In this document: positions 51,798 to 60,435 of the stretch, piece after piece | Layout of the letters: the number at the start of each line of letters is the position of its first letter | Numbering within the stretch: position 1 is the first letter of the stretch | NCBI GenBank assembly: GCA_017392945.1 | Contig: JAFOSK010000031.1 | Coordinates: forward strand, 1 to 63,200 | From: Treponema sp. | GTDB taxonomy: Bacteria; Spirochaetota; Spirochaetia; Treponematales; Treponemataceae | Length of the DNA: 63,200 bases | Reading direction: 5' to 3' | Translations under genes and position numbers: made by a program | Notes under the pieces: generated by a model | Database searches by the model: none | The model's input: the letters and a program-made list of their open reading frames with translations, nothing else | Told to the model about the DNA's origin: nothing

Positions 51798-52857
51798 TTA
51801 TATTTTTTCCAAAGTTCATGAGTTCATCAAGAAGATCCAAAGGACGGATTTCCTTATTTAAAATTCGGTAAAGTCCGTCACAAATTGTAAGCTTAAGCCC
51901 CTTCTTTTCACAAATTTCGTGAATATACTTGCAGGCAACAGCACCTTCCGGAAGATATCCAACCTTTCCGATATTTGCAATCAAATCATCCAGATTTTCA
52001 AACTTAGAAAGAATATCTGTTTTAATCAAATCCTGTCCAAAACGACGGTTACGGCCAAACTTACTCTTACATGTAACATCAAGGTCGCCTACACCGGCAA
52101 TAGATGTAAATGTTTCTGCATGAGTTGCACCCATAGCCATACCTAAAGTCTGAATTTCGTTCAAACCAGCCGCAAGCAGAAGAGACTCTGTATTATCGCC
52201 GAAAATCTTGGAATGTTCAGCAACAGCATCAAGGGCACCGTAAACAACAGCAATAACATTTTTGGCAGCAGAACAGATCTGAACACCAATCACATCAAAG
52301 CTTGAGTAACAGAAAAGTCCAGGAACCCGCAGAAGTTCACGAACCTTAATGGAATTCTTCGGATTTTCAGAAGCTGCAATAAGACCTGTAAGCTTACCCA
52401 TTGCAACCTCTTCCGCATGACTAGGACCAGCAACATAAACCGTATTTCCCTTGTAAATTCCAGGAAGCGTATTTTCTATAGTTTCCAAAACAAGCTTAGG
52501 ACCATCACGGCCAGGAACAAACCCCTTTGTCAATGCAGCAAAAATCGTGGTCCCTTCAGCTACGTTAGGAACACCAGTAATCTTACGAATTGTGCTTGCC
52601 AGATAAAGCGACGGAGATGCAATGATGATAAATTCCTTGTCAGTTGCAACTTCAATAATATCATTTGAAACAGTCAGATTTTCAGAAAGCTTGTATCCTG
52701 GAAGATACCTTTTGTTTTCATGTTCTTTATTAACAGACTCCATGACTTCCGGCTCAAGAGCCCACATCTGAACTTTATGACCACCGTTAGCAAGTGCCTG
52801 AGCAAGACCTGTTCCCCAGGCTCCTCCTCCAAGAACACCAACAGACTTTGAATTCAT
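51790..52857 (-). CDS. gpsA: Glycerol-3-phosphate dehydrogenase (NAD(P)+)
   Basis: GpsA makes sn-glycerol 3-phosphate from dihydroxyacetone phosphate for phospholipid synthesis. The 355-residue protein has the N-terminal Rossmann motif VGVLGGGAWGTGLAQALA, ALTKGFV, VAGPSHAEEVA, CSAAKNVIAVVYGALDAV (catalytic Lys), AGVGDLDVTCKSKFGRNRRFG and PEGAVACKYIHE. Start is the ATG at 52855-52857 with AAGG 7 nt upstream; a GTG immediately before it is the alternative. It lies 20 nt after ndk. Confidence 0.96.
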   Translation of the reverse strand: MNSKSVGVLGGGAWGTGLAQALANGGHKVQMWALEPEVMESVNKEHENKRYLPGYKLSENLTVSNDIIEVATDKEFIIIASPSLYLASTIRKITGVPNVAEGTTIFAALTKGFVPGRDGPKLVLETIENTLPGIYKGNTVYVAGPSHAEEVAMGKLTGLIAASENPKNSIKVRELLRVPGLFCYSSFDVIGVQICSAAKNVIAVVYGALDAVAEHSKIFGDNTESLLLAAGLNEIQTLGMAMGATHAETFTSIAGVGDLDVTCKSKFGRNRRFGQDLIKTDILSKFENLDDLIANIGKVGYLPEGAVACKYIHEICEKKGLKLTICDGLYRILNKEIRPLDLLDELMNFGKNINA

Positions 52858-52877
52858 CACTACACCTTCTTATTTAA

Positions 52878-53321
52878 TTATATCCATTCAGAAAGATTAT
52901 CTTTCCAATCAAAAATCTCTTCGTTTTTAAAGAATAAACCAATTTCGCGTTCAGCACTTGCATCACTGTCAGAAGCGTGAATTACATTGTAATTCGTATG
53001 AGAACAGAAATCCCCGCGGATTGTACCAGGAGCCGCTTCACTAGGTTTTGTTGCACCGACAATCTTGCGAACAAGAGTTACACAGTCATCCCCCTGCCAT
53101 ACCATAGCTACAACAGGCGCAGAAGTAATATAAGAACAAAGATCACCAAAAAAAGGTTTTTCCTTATGTTCAGCGTAATGCTTTGCAGCAAGCTCATCGC
53201 TTATCTGCATCATTTTCAATCCCACTAATTTCAACCCCTTGCGTTCAAGGCGATTGATAACTTCACCAACAATACGGCGATTAAGCACGCCAGGCTTTAA
53301 CATTGCAAAACATCTAGTCAT
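52878..53321 (-). CDS. ndk: Nucleoside diphosphate kinase
   Basis: Ndk transfers the gamma phosphate between NTPs and NDPs through a phosphohistidine. The 147-residue product starts MTRCFAMLKPGVLNRRIVGEV, with MLKPGV in place of the usual TFxMIKPDxV, and contains the active-site His in YNVIHASDSDASAEREIGLFF (HGSDS motif with Ala instead of Gly). RKIVGATKPSEAAPGTIRGDF is typical. The start at 53319-53321 is at the family N-terminus and 7 nt after a perfect TATAAT; a longer in-frame start is rejected. Confidence 0.95.
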   Translation of the reverse strand: MTRCFAMLKPGVLNRRIVGEVINRLERKGLKLVGLKMMQISDELAAKHYAEHKEKPFFGDLCSYITSAPVVAMVWQGDDCVTLVRKIVGATKPSEAAPGTIRGDFCSHTNYNVIHASDSDASAEREIGLFFKNEEIFDWKDNLSEWI

Positions 53322-53328
53322 AGGGTCA

Positions 53329-53357
53329 ATTATATACGATAAACTCTCAATTTTCAA
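53329..53357 (-). promoter_or_regulatory. Predicted leaderless promoter of ndk-gpsA-ffh
   Basis: TTGAAA (53352-53357) and TATAAT (53329-53334) on the minus strand have a 17-nt spacer, and the ndk ATG is 7 nt downstream. Confidence 0.65.
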
Positions 53358-53527
53358 TAAAATTACATCAGGGCAAATACAGCTTCCGCAATTTTTCCCA
53401 AATGAACACCATTCCATACAAAATCAAGTCACATATGACCACATATTCATCACAAGCGGACGCTGTACCGGGCTTTTCAGGCTTCCGCTTTCGCTCCATT
53501 CTGCCACAGGCAGAACGCTGCGCGGCC

Positions 53528-54385
53528 TTACAATCCCTTTTGCTTAAGAGCCGCAACAACTCCTTCAATCACATCATCAGGTGTGCTGGCGCCTGCCGTT
53601 ATTCCAACCGTGCCCATCTTAAAAAAATCCTTTGGAATTTCTGCACTTGTTTCAATAAGGGCAGCACGACGGCAGTTTTCCTCCGCTATCTGAAGCAATC
53701 TCTTTGTATTCGCAGAATTTTTTCCGCCAACAACAAGAATTCCATCTGCATTAGGACAAAGCCGGTGAAGAGCTTCCTGCCTTTCCCGAGTTGCCGGACA
53801 AATAGTATTAAAAACCTTAAGCTTCTTTATCTTTTCAGTAAGAACAGTCTTAATCTGCTCAAATTCCTCAAGACTGAACGTAGTCTGGCTCAAAAGCACG
53901 GCTTCTTCATCATCCGCAAACTTAGATATTTTTTCAGCATCGGAACGATTTTCCACAAGAATGAATTTTGATCCCGCATAACCCGCAATACCAGCAACCT
54001 CACCGTGATTTTTATCCCCCGCAAGAATCACTGTACAACCAAGCCCTGCATATTTTGCAGCATTCTTCTGACTCGCAAGCACTCGCGGACAAGTTGCATT
54101 TACCACAGTACAACCTCGAGCCTCCAACCGGCTCATAATAGCCGGTGGAATTCCATGCGCACGCACAATGACAACGCTGTTCTTTTCAATCCGCTCAATA
54201 TCAGTCTCCATAAGGACCTTAAGCCCTTTTTCTTCAAGCGAATCCAATGCCGTCTGATTATGAATCAAAGGTCCAAGCGAATAAACCGCCCTACCTGTGT
54301 TTTTTTCAAGAGAATCACGTGCGCTGTCCATAGCACGCCGCACACCCATACAATATCCAAGTACATCCGCAAGAACTACATTCAT
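53528..54385 (-). CDS. ispH: 4-hydroxy-3-methylbut-2-enyl diphosphate reductase (IspH/LytB)
   Basis: IspH performs the last step of the MEP isoprenoid pathway with a [4Fe-4S] cluster. The 285-residue protein has the three ligand cysteines in VLGYCMGVRRA (residue 12), VVNATCPRV and TICPATRERQEA, plus VRAHGIPP, NHGEVAGIAGY, LLSQTTFS and VVGGKNSANTKRL. The C-terminus has TAGASTPDDVIEGVV. No Shine-Dalgarno site is present: TATATT lies 6 nt before the ATG. A ~206-nt spacer separates it from ndk. Confidence 0.96.
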   Translation of the reverse strand: MNVVLADVLGYCMGVRRAMDSARDSLEKNTGRAVYSLGPLIHNQTALDSLEEKGLKVLMETDIERIEKNSVVIVRAHGIPPAIMSRLEARGCTVVNATCPRVLASQKNAAKYAGLGCTVILAGDKNHGEVAGIAGYAGSKFILVENRSDAEKISKFADDEEAVLLSQTTFSLEEFEQIKTVLTEKIKKLKVFNTICPATRERQEALHRLCPNADGILVVGGKNSANTKRLLQIAEENCRRAALIETSAEIPKDFFKMGTVGITAGASTPDDVIEGVVAALKQKGL

Positions 54386-54391
54386 GCAATA

Positions 54392-54397
54392 AATATA
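54392..54397 (-). promoter_or_regulatory. Predicted -10 of ispH (leaderless)
   Basis: Minus-strand TATATT at 54392-54397 ends 6 nt before the ATG. The -35 would fall in the T-run of the upstream terminator and is weak. Confidence 0.4.
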
Positions 54398-54412
54398 TCA
54401 AATCCTACGGGC

Positions 54413-54441
54413 AAAAAAAAGACCCGGAAAAAATCCGGGTC
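54413..54441 (-). terminator. Terminator of yajC-secD-secF
   Basis: GACCCGGA (54421-54428) and TCCGGGTC (54434-54441) form an 8-bp perfect stem followed on the minus strand by eight T residues, 20 nt after secF. Confidence 0.9.
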
Positions 54442-54461
54442 CGAACGTCATGAATTAAAAG

Positions 54462-55691
54462 TTATACGGTTACACCTGCATCCATCTGAAGAACACCAAC
54501 GTCATTCTTCAACGAATGGTGAATTCCGAATTCCTGTTTCCAATTCTTGCGGCACATAGAAATAACACCACTTGAAATAAACAGAGATGAATAACAACCG
54601 CTTACAAGACCAACCATAAGGGCAAGCGCAAAATCCTTGATGCTTCCGCTTGTAAATAAATACAGAGAAATAACAGCAAAGAGAGTTGTTACGGTTGTAA
54701 TAATAGAACGTCCCAATGTATCAGAAAGAGAACGGTCTAAAAGCTGATTGAAGCTATCTACCTTCTTAAGACGAAGGTTCGAACGAACACGGTCAAGGAT
54801 TACGACTGTATCATTGATAGAATAACCTACAATTGTGAGGACTGCTGCAAGCACAGTAGTAGAGAATTCCATTCTTGACCAGATGATGAAGGTAAACATG
54901 ATAAGGGCATCATGGAACAGAGCAACGATTGCACCAAGAGCGAAATCCCAATGGAAGCGGATTGCCGCATACAACCAGATCAAAAGAACTGTCACAACAA
55001 GAAGGAGAACTGATTTCTTTGCAAGAGATTTAGAGAAATTTGAACCAATAAAGTCTGTCTTGATGATAACAACCTTTTCCAATCCGAATGCAGCACCAAG
55101 GGTATCTGTTACAGAATTCTGAAGATTCTGACTTGTTTCATCCTCTGTAGCTCCCATACGGATCTGAAAACCGTTTGTTCCCAAAGCCTTTACAGAGACA
55201 CCGTTAAGATTTACAAGAGCGCTACGAACATCATCTACAGAAACATTTTCATTTCCCGCATAGAGATACATAGGCGACTTTGTAACAATCGTAGAAACGG
55301 CAGAATTCAAGAACAATTCAGAAGAAGCCTCCGAACCATCTGTCTTCAATGAAATCTTAAGACCAGGAATTGAAACTGCATCCACAAGATCCTTTACTGT
55401 AGCATATTCACTGTAAAGGTATGATTTTGTTTCGTTTTCAACGCCAGTACCGCTGATGATAAAATCAAGGCCAGCCTTGTAGGCATCAACAGTAACTTTT
55501 GCAGCACCGTTATAAGAAAGTTCTGCTACCGCAGGAGCAATACGCACTTCTTCAATAAGACCAGGCTTAAAGTCAAGTCCGAAGTTAATTCCCTTTATAA
55601 AAAGACCTGCAAAACCAAACAAGATAATTACAAGGCTGATAATTTCGCAAGGAATAAAAGCCTTGCTGAACTGATGGAGTTTCTTTTCCAT
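54462..55691 (-). CDS. secF: Protein translocase subunit SecF
   Basis: The 409-residue membrane protein has an N-terminal helix, then a GINFGLDFKPGLIEEV start of the SecF family, a large periplasmic P1-like domain and five C-terminal helices with the SecD/SecF signatures SKSLAKKSVLLLVVTVLLIWLY-like, ALGAIVALFHDALIMF, and VGYSINDTVVILDRVRSNL. It couples proton motive force to late steps of Sec export. Its ATG overlaps the secD stop (TAATG), so translation is coupled. Confidence 0.95.
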   Translation of the reverse strand: MEKKLHQFSKAFIPCEIISLVIILFGFAGLFIKGINFGLDFKPGLIEEVRIAPAVAELSYNGAAKVTVDAYKAGLDFIISGTGVENETKSYLYSEYATVKDLVDAVSIPGLKISLKTDGSEASSELFLNSAVSTIVTKSPMYLYAGNENVSVDDVRSALVNLNGVSVKALGTNGFQIRMGATEDETSQNLQNSVTDTLGAAFGLEKVVIIKTDFIGSNFSKSLAKKSVLLLVVTVLLIWLYAAIRFHWDFALGAIVALFHDALIMFTFIIWSRMEFSTTVLAAVLTIVGYSINDTVVILDRVRSNLRLKKVDSFNQLLDRSLSDTLGRSIITTVTTLFAVISLYLFTSGSIKDFALALMVGLVSGCYSSLFISSGVISMCRKNWKQEFGIHHSLKNDVGVLQMDAGVTV

Positions 55692-57433
55692 TATTTTACC
55701 CTCCAGCCAATACTTACTTTTGTAGCACGAAGAACATCTGTGTCAAAGTCAAACATCAAACGAGATACGAACAATGCCGTAAATACAGAAGAAATAACAC
55801 CGATTGCAAGACTTACTGCGAATCCCTGAATAGCACCTGTACCGAGCTGAGAGAGGAAGATAGCAGCAATAAATGTCGTGATGTTAGAGTCCATGATTGC
55901 CCAGAACGCATTGTCAAAACCTGTTGCAATTGCAGCAGAACGGCTCTTTCCAAGAGCAACCTCTTCCTTAATGCGTTCAAAAATTACTACGTTAGCGTCT
56001 ACTGCCATACCGATCGTAAGAATCATACCAGCAATTGAAGGAAGAGACAAAGTAAGGTTAAAGGCACTTAGAACACTGAACATGATGTAAAGGTTAAGAA
56101 CCTGAGCAACAACAGCATTAAATCCCGATCCTTTGTACCAGACAAGCATAAAGATCATGATTGCAATAAGACCAACTACAACAGCCTTAATACCCTGACT
56201 GATAGCCTGTTCACCCAAAGAAGCACCAATCACCTGCTGGCTTTCTACAGAAAGAGGAACGTTAAGCCATGCAGTCTGAAGGACCTTCTGAAGATTCTGA
56301 GCTTCTTCAAGACCGAAACCAGTAATTGCAACACGTCCGCCTGTAATTGCGTCATTAATGCGTGCATAAGACTTAACCTTATTATCACTTACGATTGCAA
56401 GATACTTACCTTTATTTGCACCTGTAAATTTTGCAAAGATTTCTGCACCGTCTGTATCAAGTACAAAGTCAACTTCAGGACGATTTGTAAGGTTATCGGC
56501 ACCTACGGTTGCTGATTTAATATGCTGACCATCAAGTGCAATTTCTTTCTTTACGACAAGATAACCAATACGTTCATCAAGACCGTAATCATCTTTTGTA
56601 TACTGTCCCATAACCTCGCAGTCAGCAGGAATTACAGAAGCATCAATTAGTTCACCAGAAGCATTGAATACTGTAGAAGCATGCTGTGCATAATACTGAG
56701 AGAATTTTTCAGTAGCATCTGTATCAACAAGACGGAAATTAAGGATACCCTTACCCATGATAATCGTATTGATCGAATCAGCTTCAGCCGCACCCGGCAT
56801 TTCAATGTAGATGCGGTCTTCACCCTGCTGACGGATAACCGGTTCTGTAAGACCAAAGCGGTCAATACGGCTCGACAGATTTTCAATAGCATTAGCCATT
56901 GCATCTTTCTTAAACTGTTCAATGTCAGTGATAACTCCAGATTCTGTCTGAGAGGCAGCTGCAGCATCAAGATCAGCCTTTACGATGATGTTCATACCAC
57001 CAGAAAGATCAAGACCAAGTTTTACAGAATTCTGATAGTTCTTTTTAGCAGCAAGAATTTCATCACGATATGCAGATGAAATCTCATCAAGAAGTTCCGA
57101 CTCATTTGAATATGCATTCAAAATGCCGGCAATAGTCATAGGAGAAGGAACCTTATCTCCAACCTTCTTATATTTTTTTGCAGCAGCTTTTTCAAGCCAT
57201 TCGTATTTTGCATCAATTTTTGCAGATGCATCGGATTTAGCAGCGGCTTTTACTGCAATCACATCCTCACTTGCTTTTGCTGTAGCGTAGTCTTTAATGT
57301 TTTCCAATGAACCGAGAGCCAGGGCCTGAACTTCCTTCGGAGTTCTCCAATACCAGCTGATAGAAGGCCACAAGAAAGCAAAACAAACTGCAAGAACAGC
57401 AAGAAGAATCACCAGACGTGTTGTTTTCTTCAT
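55691..57433 (-). CDS. secD: Protein translocase subunit SecD
   Basis: The 580-residue partner of SecF has an N-terminal helix, then SVKLGLDLSGGMNIIVKADLD (family signature), the large periplasmic domain with AIENLSSRIDRFGLTEPVIRQQGEDRIYIEMPG, and the C-terminal membrane part with LPSIAGMILTIGMAVDANVVIFERIKEEV. An Ala/Lys-rich coiled segment (residues ~45-110, KASEDVIAVKAAAKSDASAK) is an insertion before the usual start of the domain. It is 17 nt downstream of yajC. Confidence 0.96.
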   Translation of the reverse strand: MKKTTRLVILLAVLAVCFAFLWPSISWYWRTPKEVQALALGSLENIKDYATAKASEDVIAVKAAAKSDASAKIDAKYEWLEKAAAKKYKKVGDKVPSPMTIAGILNAYSNESELLDEISSAYRDEILAAKKNYQNSVKLGLDLSGGMNIIVKADLDAAAASQTESGVITDIEQFKKDAMANAIENLSSRIDRFGLTEPVIRQQGEDRIYIEMPGAAEADSINTIIMGKGILNFRLVDTDATEKFSQYYAQHASTVFNASGELIDASVIPADCEVMGQYTKDDYGLDERIGYLVVKKEIALDGQHIKSATVGADNLTNRPEVDFVLDTDGAEIFAKFTGANKGKYLAIVSDNKVKSYARINDAITGGRVAITGFGLEEAQNLQKVLQTAWLNVPLSVESQQVIGASLGEQAISQGIKAVVVGLIAIMIFMLVWYKGSGFNAVVAQVLNLYIMFSVLSAFNLTLSLPSIAGMILTIGMAVDANVVIFERIKEEVALGKSRSAAIATGFDNAFWAIMDSNITTFIAAIFLSQLGTGAIQGFAVSLAIGVISSVFTALFVSRLMFDFDTDVLRATKVSIGWRVK

Positions 57434-57450
57434 TTTGTTTTCCTCATTTT

Positions 57451-57834
57451 TTATTTTGATTCTTCAGATGATTCTGAAGTTTCAGATTTTTCTTTTTTTG
57501 ATTCCGCAGGCTTATCTGTTTCTACACCTGCAATTGCAGAGCGGCTGAATTCAATCTTACAGCTATCATCAACTTTTACGATTACAGTCTTTTCCTTTGT
57601 AGAAGAAACCACTCCGTGAATTCCACCGACTGTAACTACTTTATCGCCTTTTTTAAGAGCGTTGATCATCTTTTCAGTTTCTTTCTGTTTTTTATTCTGC
57701 GGACGAATAAGAAAGAAATAAAAAATTCCGATGATAAGAACAAATGGTACAACTGTGCTGACAAACTGCATGGAAGAAGAAGCACTTCCTGCTGTTCCTA
57801 CGGCAGTACCATCAAGAAAAGAAATAAATGACAT
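57451..57834 (-). CDS. yajC: Preprotein translocase accessory protein YajC
   Basis: This 127-residue single-pass membrane protein has the hydrophobic helix VVPFVLIIGIFYFFLIRPQNKKQKE, the KALKKGDKVVTVGGIHGVV domain, and an acidic Ser/Glu/Lys-rich tail. It is part of the SecDF-YajC complex. AAGGA lies 8 nt upstream of the ATG. Confidence 0.94.
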   Translation of the reverse strand: MSFISFLDGTAVGTAGSASSSMQFVSTVVPFVLIIGIFYFFLIRPQNKKQKETEKMINALKKGDKVVTVGGIHGVVSSTKEKTVIVKVDDSCKIEFSRSAIAGVETDKPAESKKEKSETSESSEESK

Positions 57835-57961
57835 GACGTTATCCTTTTATTTTGAAATTTACTGACAATATCAGTTCTTACAGAATAACACACCCTTTAT
57901 TCAGTCGTCAAGAATTGAATGCCTTCGTTTCTGTATTTTTAGTTATTACCAGTAAAATTAC

Positions 57962-58948
57962 CTAAACAATCTTATACCTGTCCGCCGGCACTTTTTCAAA
58001 GTATTCCCTAAGCCTGGAGCGACTTTCTTCTATAGATTTAGCATTAAGCATCTGAGTCTGCGCATAATGCGCAAAAGAAAAATTTGCACAGAAATACGTA
58101 AAGAACCTCTGAAGCCGCGTTTTATAAAATTCCGGCGGCTGGTACTTTTCCACATAATCAATAAATTCCAATCCAACAGAAAGCATATCTACTGTGTTTC
58201 CAGGAGACGAAGACTCCGCTTTTAAGGAAGCAAATATCCACGGCTTCTGAACAGCGGCACGCCCGATCATAACACCAGCACATGAAGGACACACCGAACA
58301 GACTTTTTCATATGAAGAACGGTCGCATACATCTCCGTTCACAACGACTGACAGTTCCGGGTGCATTTCCGCAACATTTTGAGCATAAGCCCACTTGGGC
58401 GGTTCCCTGTACTTCTGCTTCCTTGTACGCGGATGCAAAGCCAGTTGTTCAACGCCACATTCAGAAAGCATGTCTACAAAACCGTAAAAGCCTTCGTCTG
58501 TAAAATCCTCGTCCCCAAGACGGCATTTCACACTAAGACGTCGGTGTATTCCCGATTCAGCCTCATACGAATCAAGAACTGATTTTACTCCTTTGACTAG
58601 ACATTCCGTTTCTTTCTGCGGTTTAATCATCCATGCAATACCCGCACCGCTGTTGTAAATATCCGGGGCAGAACAGCCCATGTTAAGATCAACCCCAAGA
58701 CAGCCTATTCTGCATACCATATCAGCAGCCCGGACTATAGATTCCGCAGACTTTCCCGTAAGCTGCCATACAACTTTTTCAGGAACAGGAGCCGGATCTA
58801 TATAAAATTTTTCAAACTGCCCGCCATGAACCAATGTAGGAGCATTTATCATTTCTGTATAATATTCATCGCAGCCACCGAATTTTTCTATTAAAAAGCG
58901 GAATGCAGGATGACTCAAAGTCGCCATAGGAGCACAGATCAATTTCAT
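57962..58948 (-). CDS. tRNA-dihydrouridine synthase family protein
   Basis: This FMN-dependent TIM-barrel enzyme reduces uridine to dihydrouridine in tRNA. The 328-residue product starts MKLICAPMATLSHPAFRFL, has YYTEMINAPTLV, DLNMGCSAPDIYNSGAG (catalytic Cys), SVKCRLG, LALHPRTRKQKYREPP, VVNGDVCD and GVMIGRAAVQKPWIF. Subtype (DusA, B or C) is not decided. The ATG at 58946-58948 is 6 nt after TATATT; in-frame upstream starts are rejected. Confidence 0.92.
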   Translation of the reverse strand: MKLICAPMATLSHPAFRFLIEKFGGCDEYYTEMINAPTLVHGGQFEKFYIDPAPVPEKVVWQLTGKSAESIVRAADMVCRIGCLGVDLNMGCSAPDIYNSGAGIAWMIKPQKETECLVKGVKSVLDSYEAESGIHRRLSVKCRLGDEDFTDEGFYGFVDMLSECGVEQLALHPRTRKQKYREPPKWAYAQNVAEMHPELSVVVNGDVCDRSSYEKVCSVCPSCAGVMIGRAAVQKPWIFASLKAESSSPGNTVDMLSVGLEFIDYVEKYQPPEFYKTRLQRFFTYFCANFSFAHYAQTQMLNAKSIEESRSRLREYFEKVPADRYKIV

Positions 58949-58954
58949 GCAGAA

Positions 58955-58983
58955 AATATAGCACATCTCCAAAAATCTTTCAT
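58955..58983 (-). promoter_or_regulatory. Predicted leaderless promoter of the Dus gene
   Basis: ATGAAA (58978-58983) and TATATT (58955-58960) on the minus strand are 17 nt apart and the ATG is 6 nt from the -10. Confidence 0.5.
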
Positions 58984-59020
58984 CCAGGATGAACAATCTA
59001 CCCTTCAAGCAGCAAAACTG

Positions 59021-59048
59021 TAGACATTTATTCATTACGCGATATACT
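59021..59048 (+). promoter_or_regulatory. Predicted leaderless promoter of the CYTH gene
   Basis: TAGACA (59021-59026) and TATACT (59043-59048) have a 16-nt spacer; the ATG follows after 6 nt. Confidence 0.6.
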
Positions 59049-59054
59049 CATTAT

Positions 59055-59660
59055 ATGACAGAAATAGAAATCAAAGCTCACGTCTACGACAGAGACACGC
59101 TGTTAAAAAAGCTCAGAGAGTTTGCCGCATACAGCCAGACTGTAGAACGATACGACACATATTATCATCTCTATACAGAAAACGCCCTGCCGAATGGAAA
59201 ACCATATATTTCATGCCGCATACGCAAGGAATTAAATAAAACCGCCGAGGGTGTAAGAGAAACAGTTTTTCTTACATATAAAAAGAAAGAAAGCTTAAGT
59301 TCGGATCCAAAAAAGGCAGTTGAAGTAAATGATGAAAAAGAAACAGTGATCAGCTGCACAGAAGCTGTAATCTCCCTTCTTTCTGACATTGGTTTTAAAG
59401 AAGCCCATAGAAAAACAAAGAAAGTGATGGATTTTACCACGGAAACCGAATTCGGAACCGCAACGCTTGAATTATGCAACGTAGAAAAGTTAGGAGATTT
59501 CCTGGAAATTGAAATTCTTTCTGAATCAAGCGATGAAAAAATTGTAGAAAGCATAAAGACAGAATTAAAAAAACTTTTAGAAAAGAGCGGTATTCCAGAA
59601 TCTCAAATCGAACCAAAATACTATACTCAGATGCTGCGGGAATTAGCAGAAAAAACATGA
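59055..59660 (+). CDS. CYTH-domain protein (CyaB/thiamine-triphosphatase-like)
   Basis: The 201-residue protein has the N-terminal EIEIK motif (ExExK) of CYTH phosphohydrolases/adenylyl cyclases, followed by the polar tunnel residues in RIRKEL and VFLTYKKKE, and ends in a helical segment (EKSGIPESQIEPKYYTQML). Class IV adenylate cyclases (CyaB) and triphosphate-tunnel metalloenzymes share this fold. The substrate, whether a triphosphate or ATP, is not predictable. Start at 59055 based on the ExExK position and the leaderless-type promoter. Confidence 0.88.
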   Translation: MTEIEIKAHVYDRDTLLKKLREFAAYSQTVERYDTYYHLYTENALPNGKPYISCRIRKELNKTAEGVRETVFLTYKKKESLSSDPKKAVEVNDEKETVISCTEAVISLLSDIGFKEAHRKTKKVMDFTTETEFGTATLELCNVEKLGDFLEIEILSESSDEKIVESIKTELKKLLEKSGIPESQIEPKYYTQMLRELAEKT

Positions 59661-59696
59661 TTTCCCGGTAGTCGATTTCATATTCAAATCCAAAAC

Positions 59697-59726
59697 TTGA
59701 CATCATAAATATAAGTAAGGTAGATT
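59697..59726 (+). promoter_or_regulatory. Predicted leaderless promoter of the DUF975-sppA unit
   Basis: A consensus TTGACA (59697-59702) and TAGATT (59721-59726) are 18 nt apart and the ATG at 59733 is 6 nt from the -10. Confidence 0.6.
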
Positions 59727-59732
59727 TTAAAC

Positions 59733-60434
59733 ATGTTTGATAGAAGAAAATACAAAAAATACGCAAAACTACAGCTTAAAGGACGCTGGAAAATTCCTGT
59801 ATTCATGACACTCATTTGTAGCCTTATCATTCTTTTTCTGGAAGCACCGGATTTCAGGAAATTCTATGAAGATTACATACAGATCATGGATTCAAACATA
59901 GCCAATATCGCAAGCAGTCCATCGTTCTATTCTCAGCTTCGCACACTGCTTTCAATGCTGATAGAATATGTAATTCTTTTTGCACAGCTTCATGTATACA
60001 TAAAAATTTCCAGAAGCCCGGCACCCGTGTATTTTCAAGATTTTATAAACGGTTTCAACCTATGGGCCCGCGGAATTCTTGCAGGACTCTGGGAAAGTCT
60101 CTGGACCTTCTTATGGTCATTGCTATTTATAATTCCCGGAATCGTAAAGCACTACGCTTATTCACAAACAAAATTCCTTGTAACAGAATATCAGGATCTT
60201 TCGATTACGAAGGCGATGAAGATCAGTATAACCATAACACACGGACATAAGGCGGAGCTATTTATTATGGACCTCAGTTTCTTCGGTTGGTTCTTACTCT
60301 GTGCGCTTTCCTGCGGAATCGGAATCTTCTGGTACGTTCCTTACAAAACAATGGCAATGACAAACGCATATCACAGTCTTCTAAAAGACGCAATTTCCCT
60401 TGGGGTCATAACATCCGAGGATCTGGTAGGTTAA
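59733..60434 (+). CDS. DUF975 family membrane protein
   Basis: The 233-residue membrane protein has a basic N-terminus (FDRRKYKKYAKLQLKGRWKIP) and several helices. Hallmarks of the DUF975 family are the paired segments FNLWARGILAGLWESLWTFLWSLLFIIPGIVKHYAYSQT and KAMKISITITHGHKAELFIMDLSFFGWFLLC ... YKTMAMTNAYHSLL. The function of the family is unknown. It is followed by sppA with one nt between stop and ATG. Confidence 0.88.
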   Translation: MFDRRKYKKYAKLQLKGRWKIPVFMTLICSLIILFLEAPDFRKFYEDYIQIMDSNIANIASSPSFYSQLRTLLSMLIEYVILFAQLHVYIKISRSPAPVYFQDFINGFNLWARGILAGLWESLWTFLWSLLFIIPGIVKHYAYSQTKFLVTEYQDLSITKAMKISITITHGHKAELFIMDLSFFGWFLLCALSCGIGIFWYVPYKTMAMTNAYHSLLKDAISLGVITSEDLVG

Positions 60435-60435
60435 T

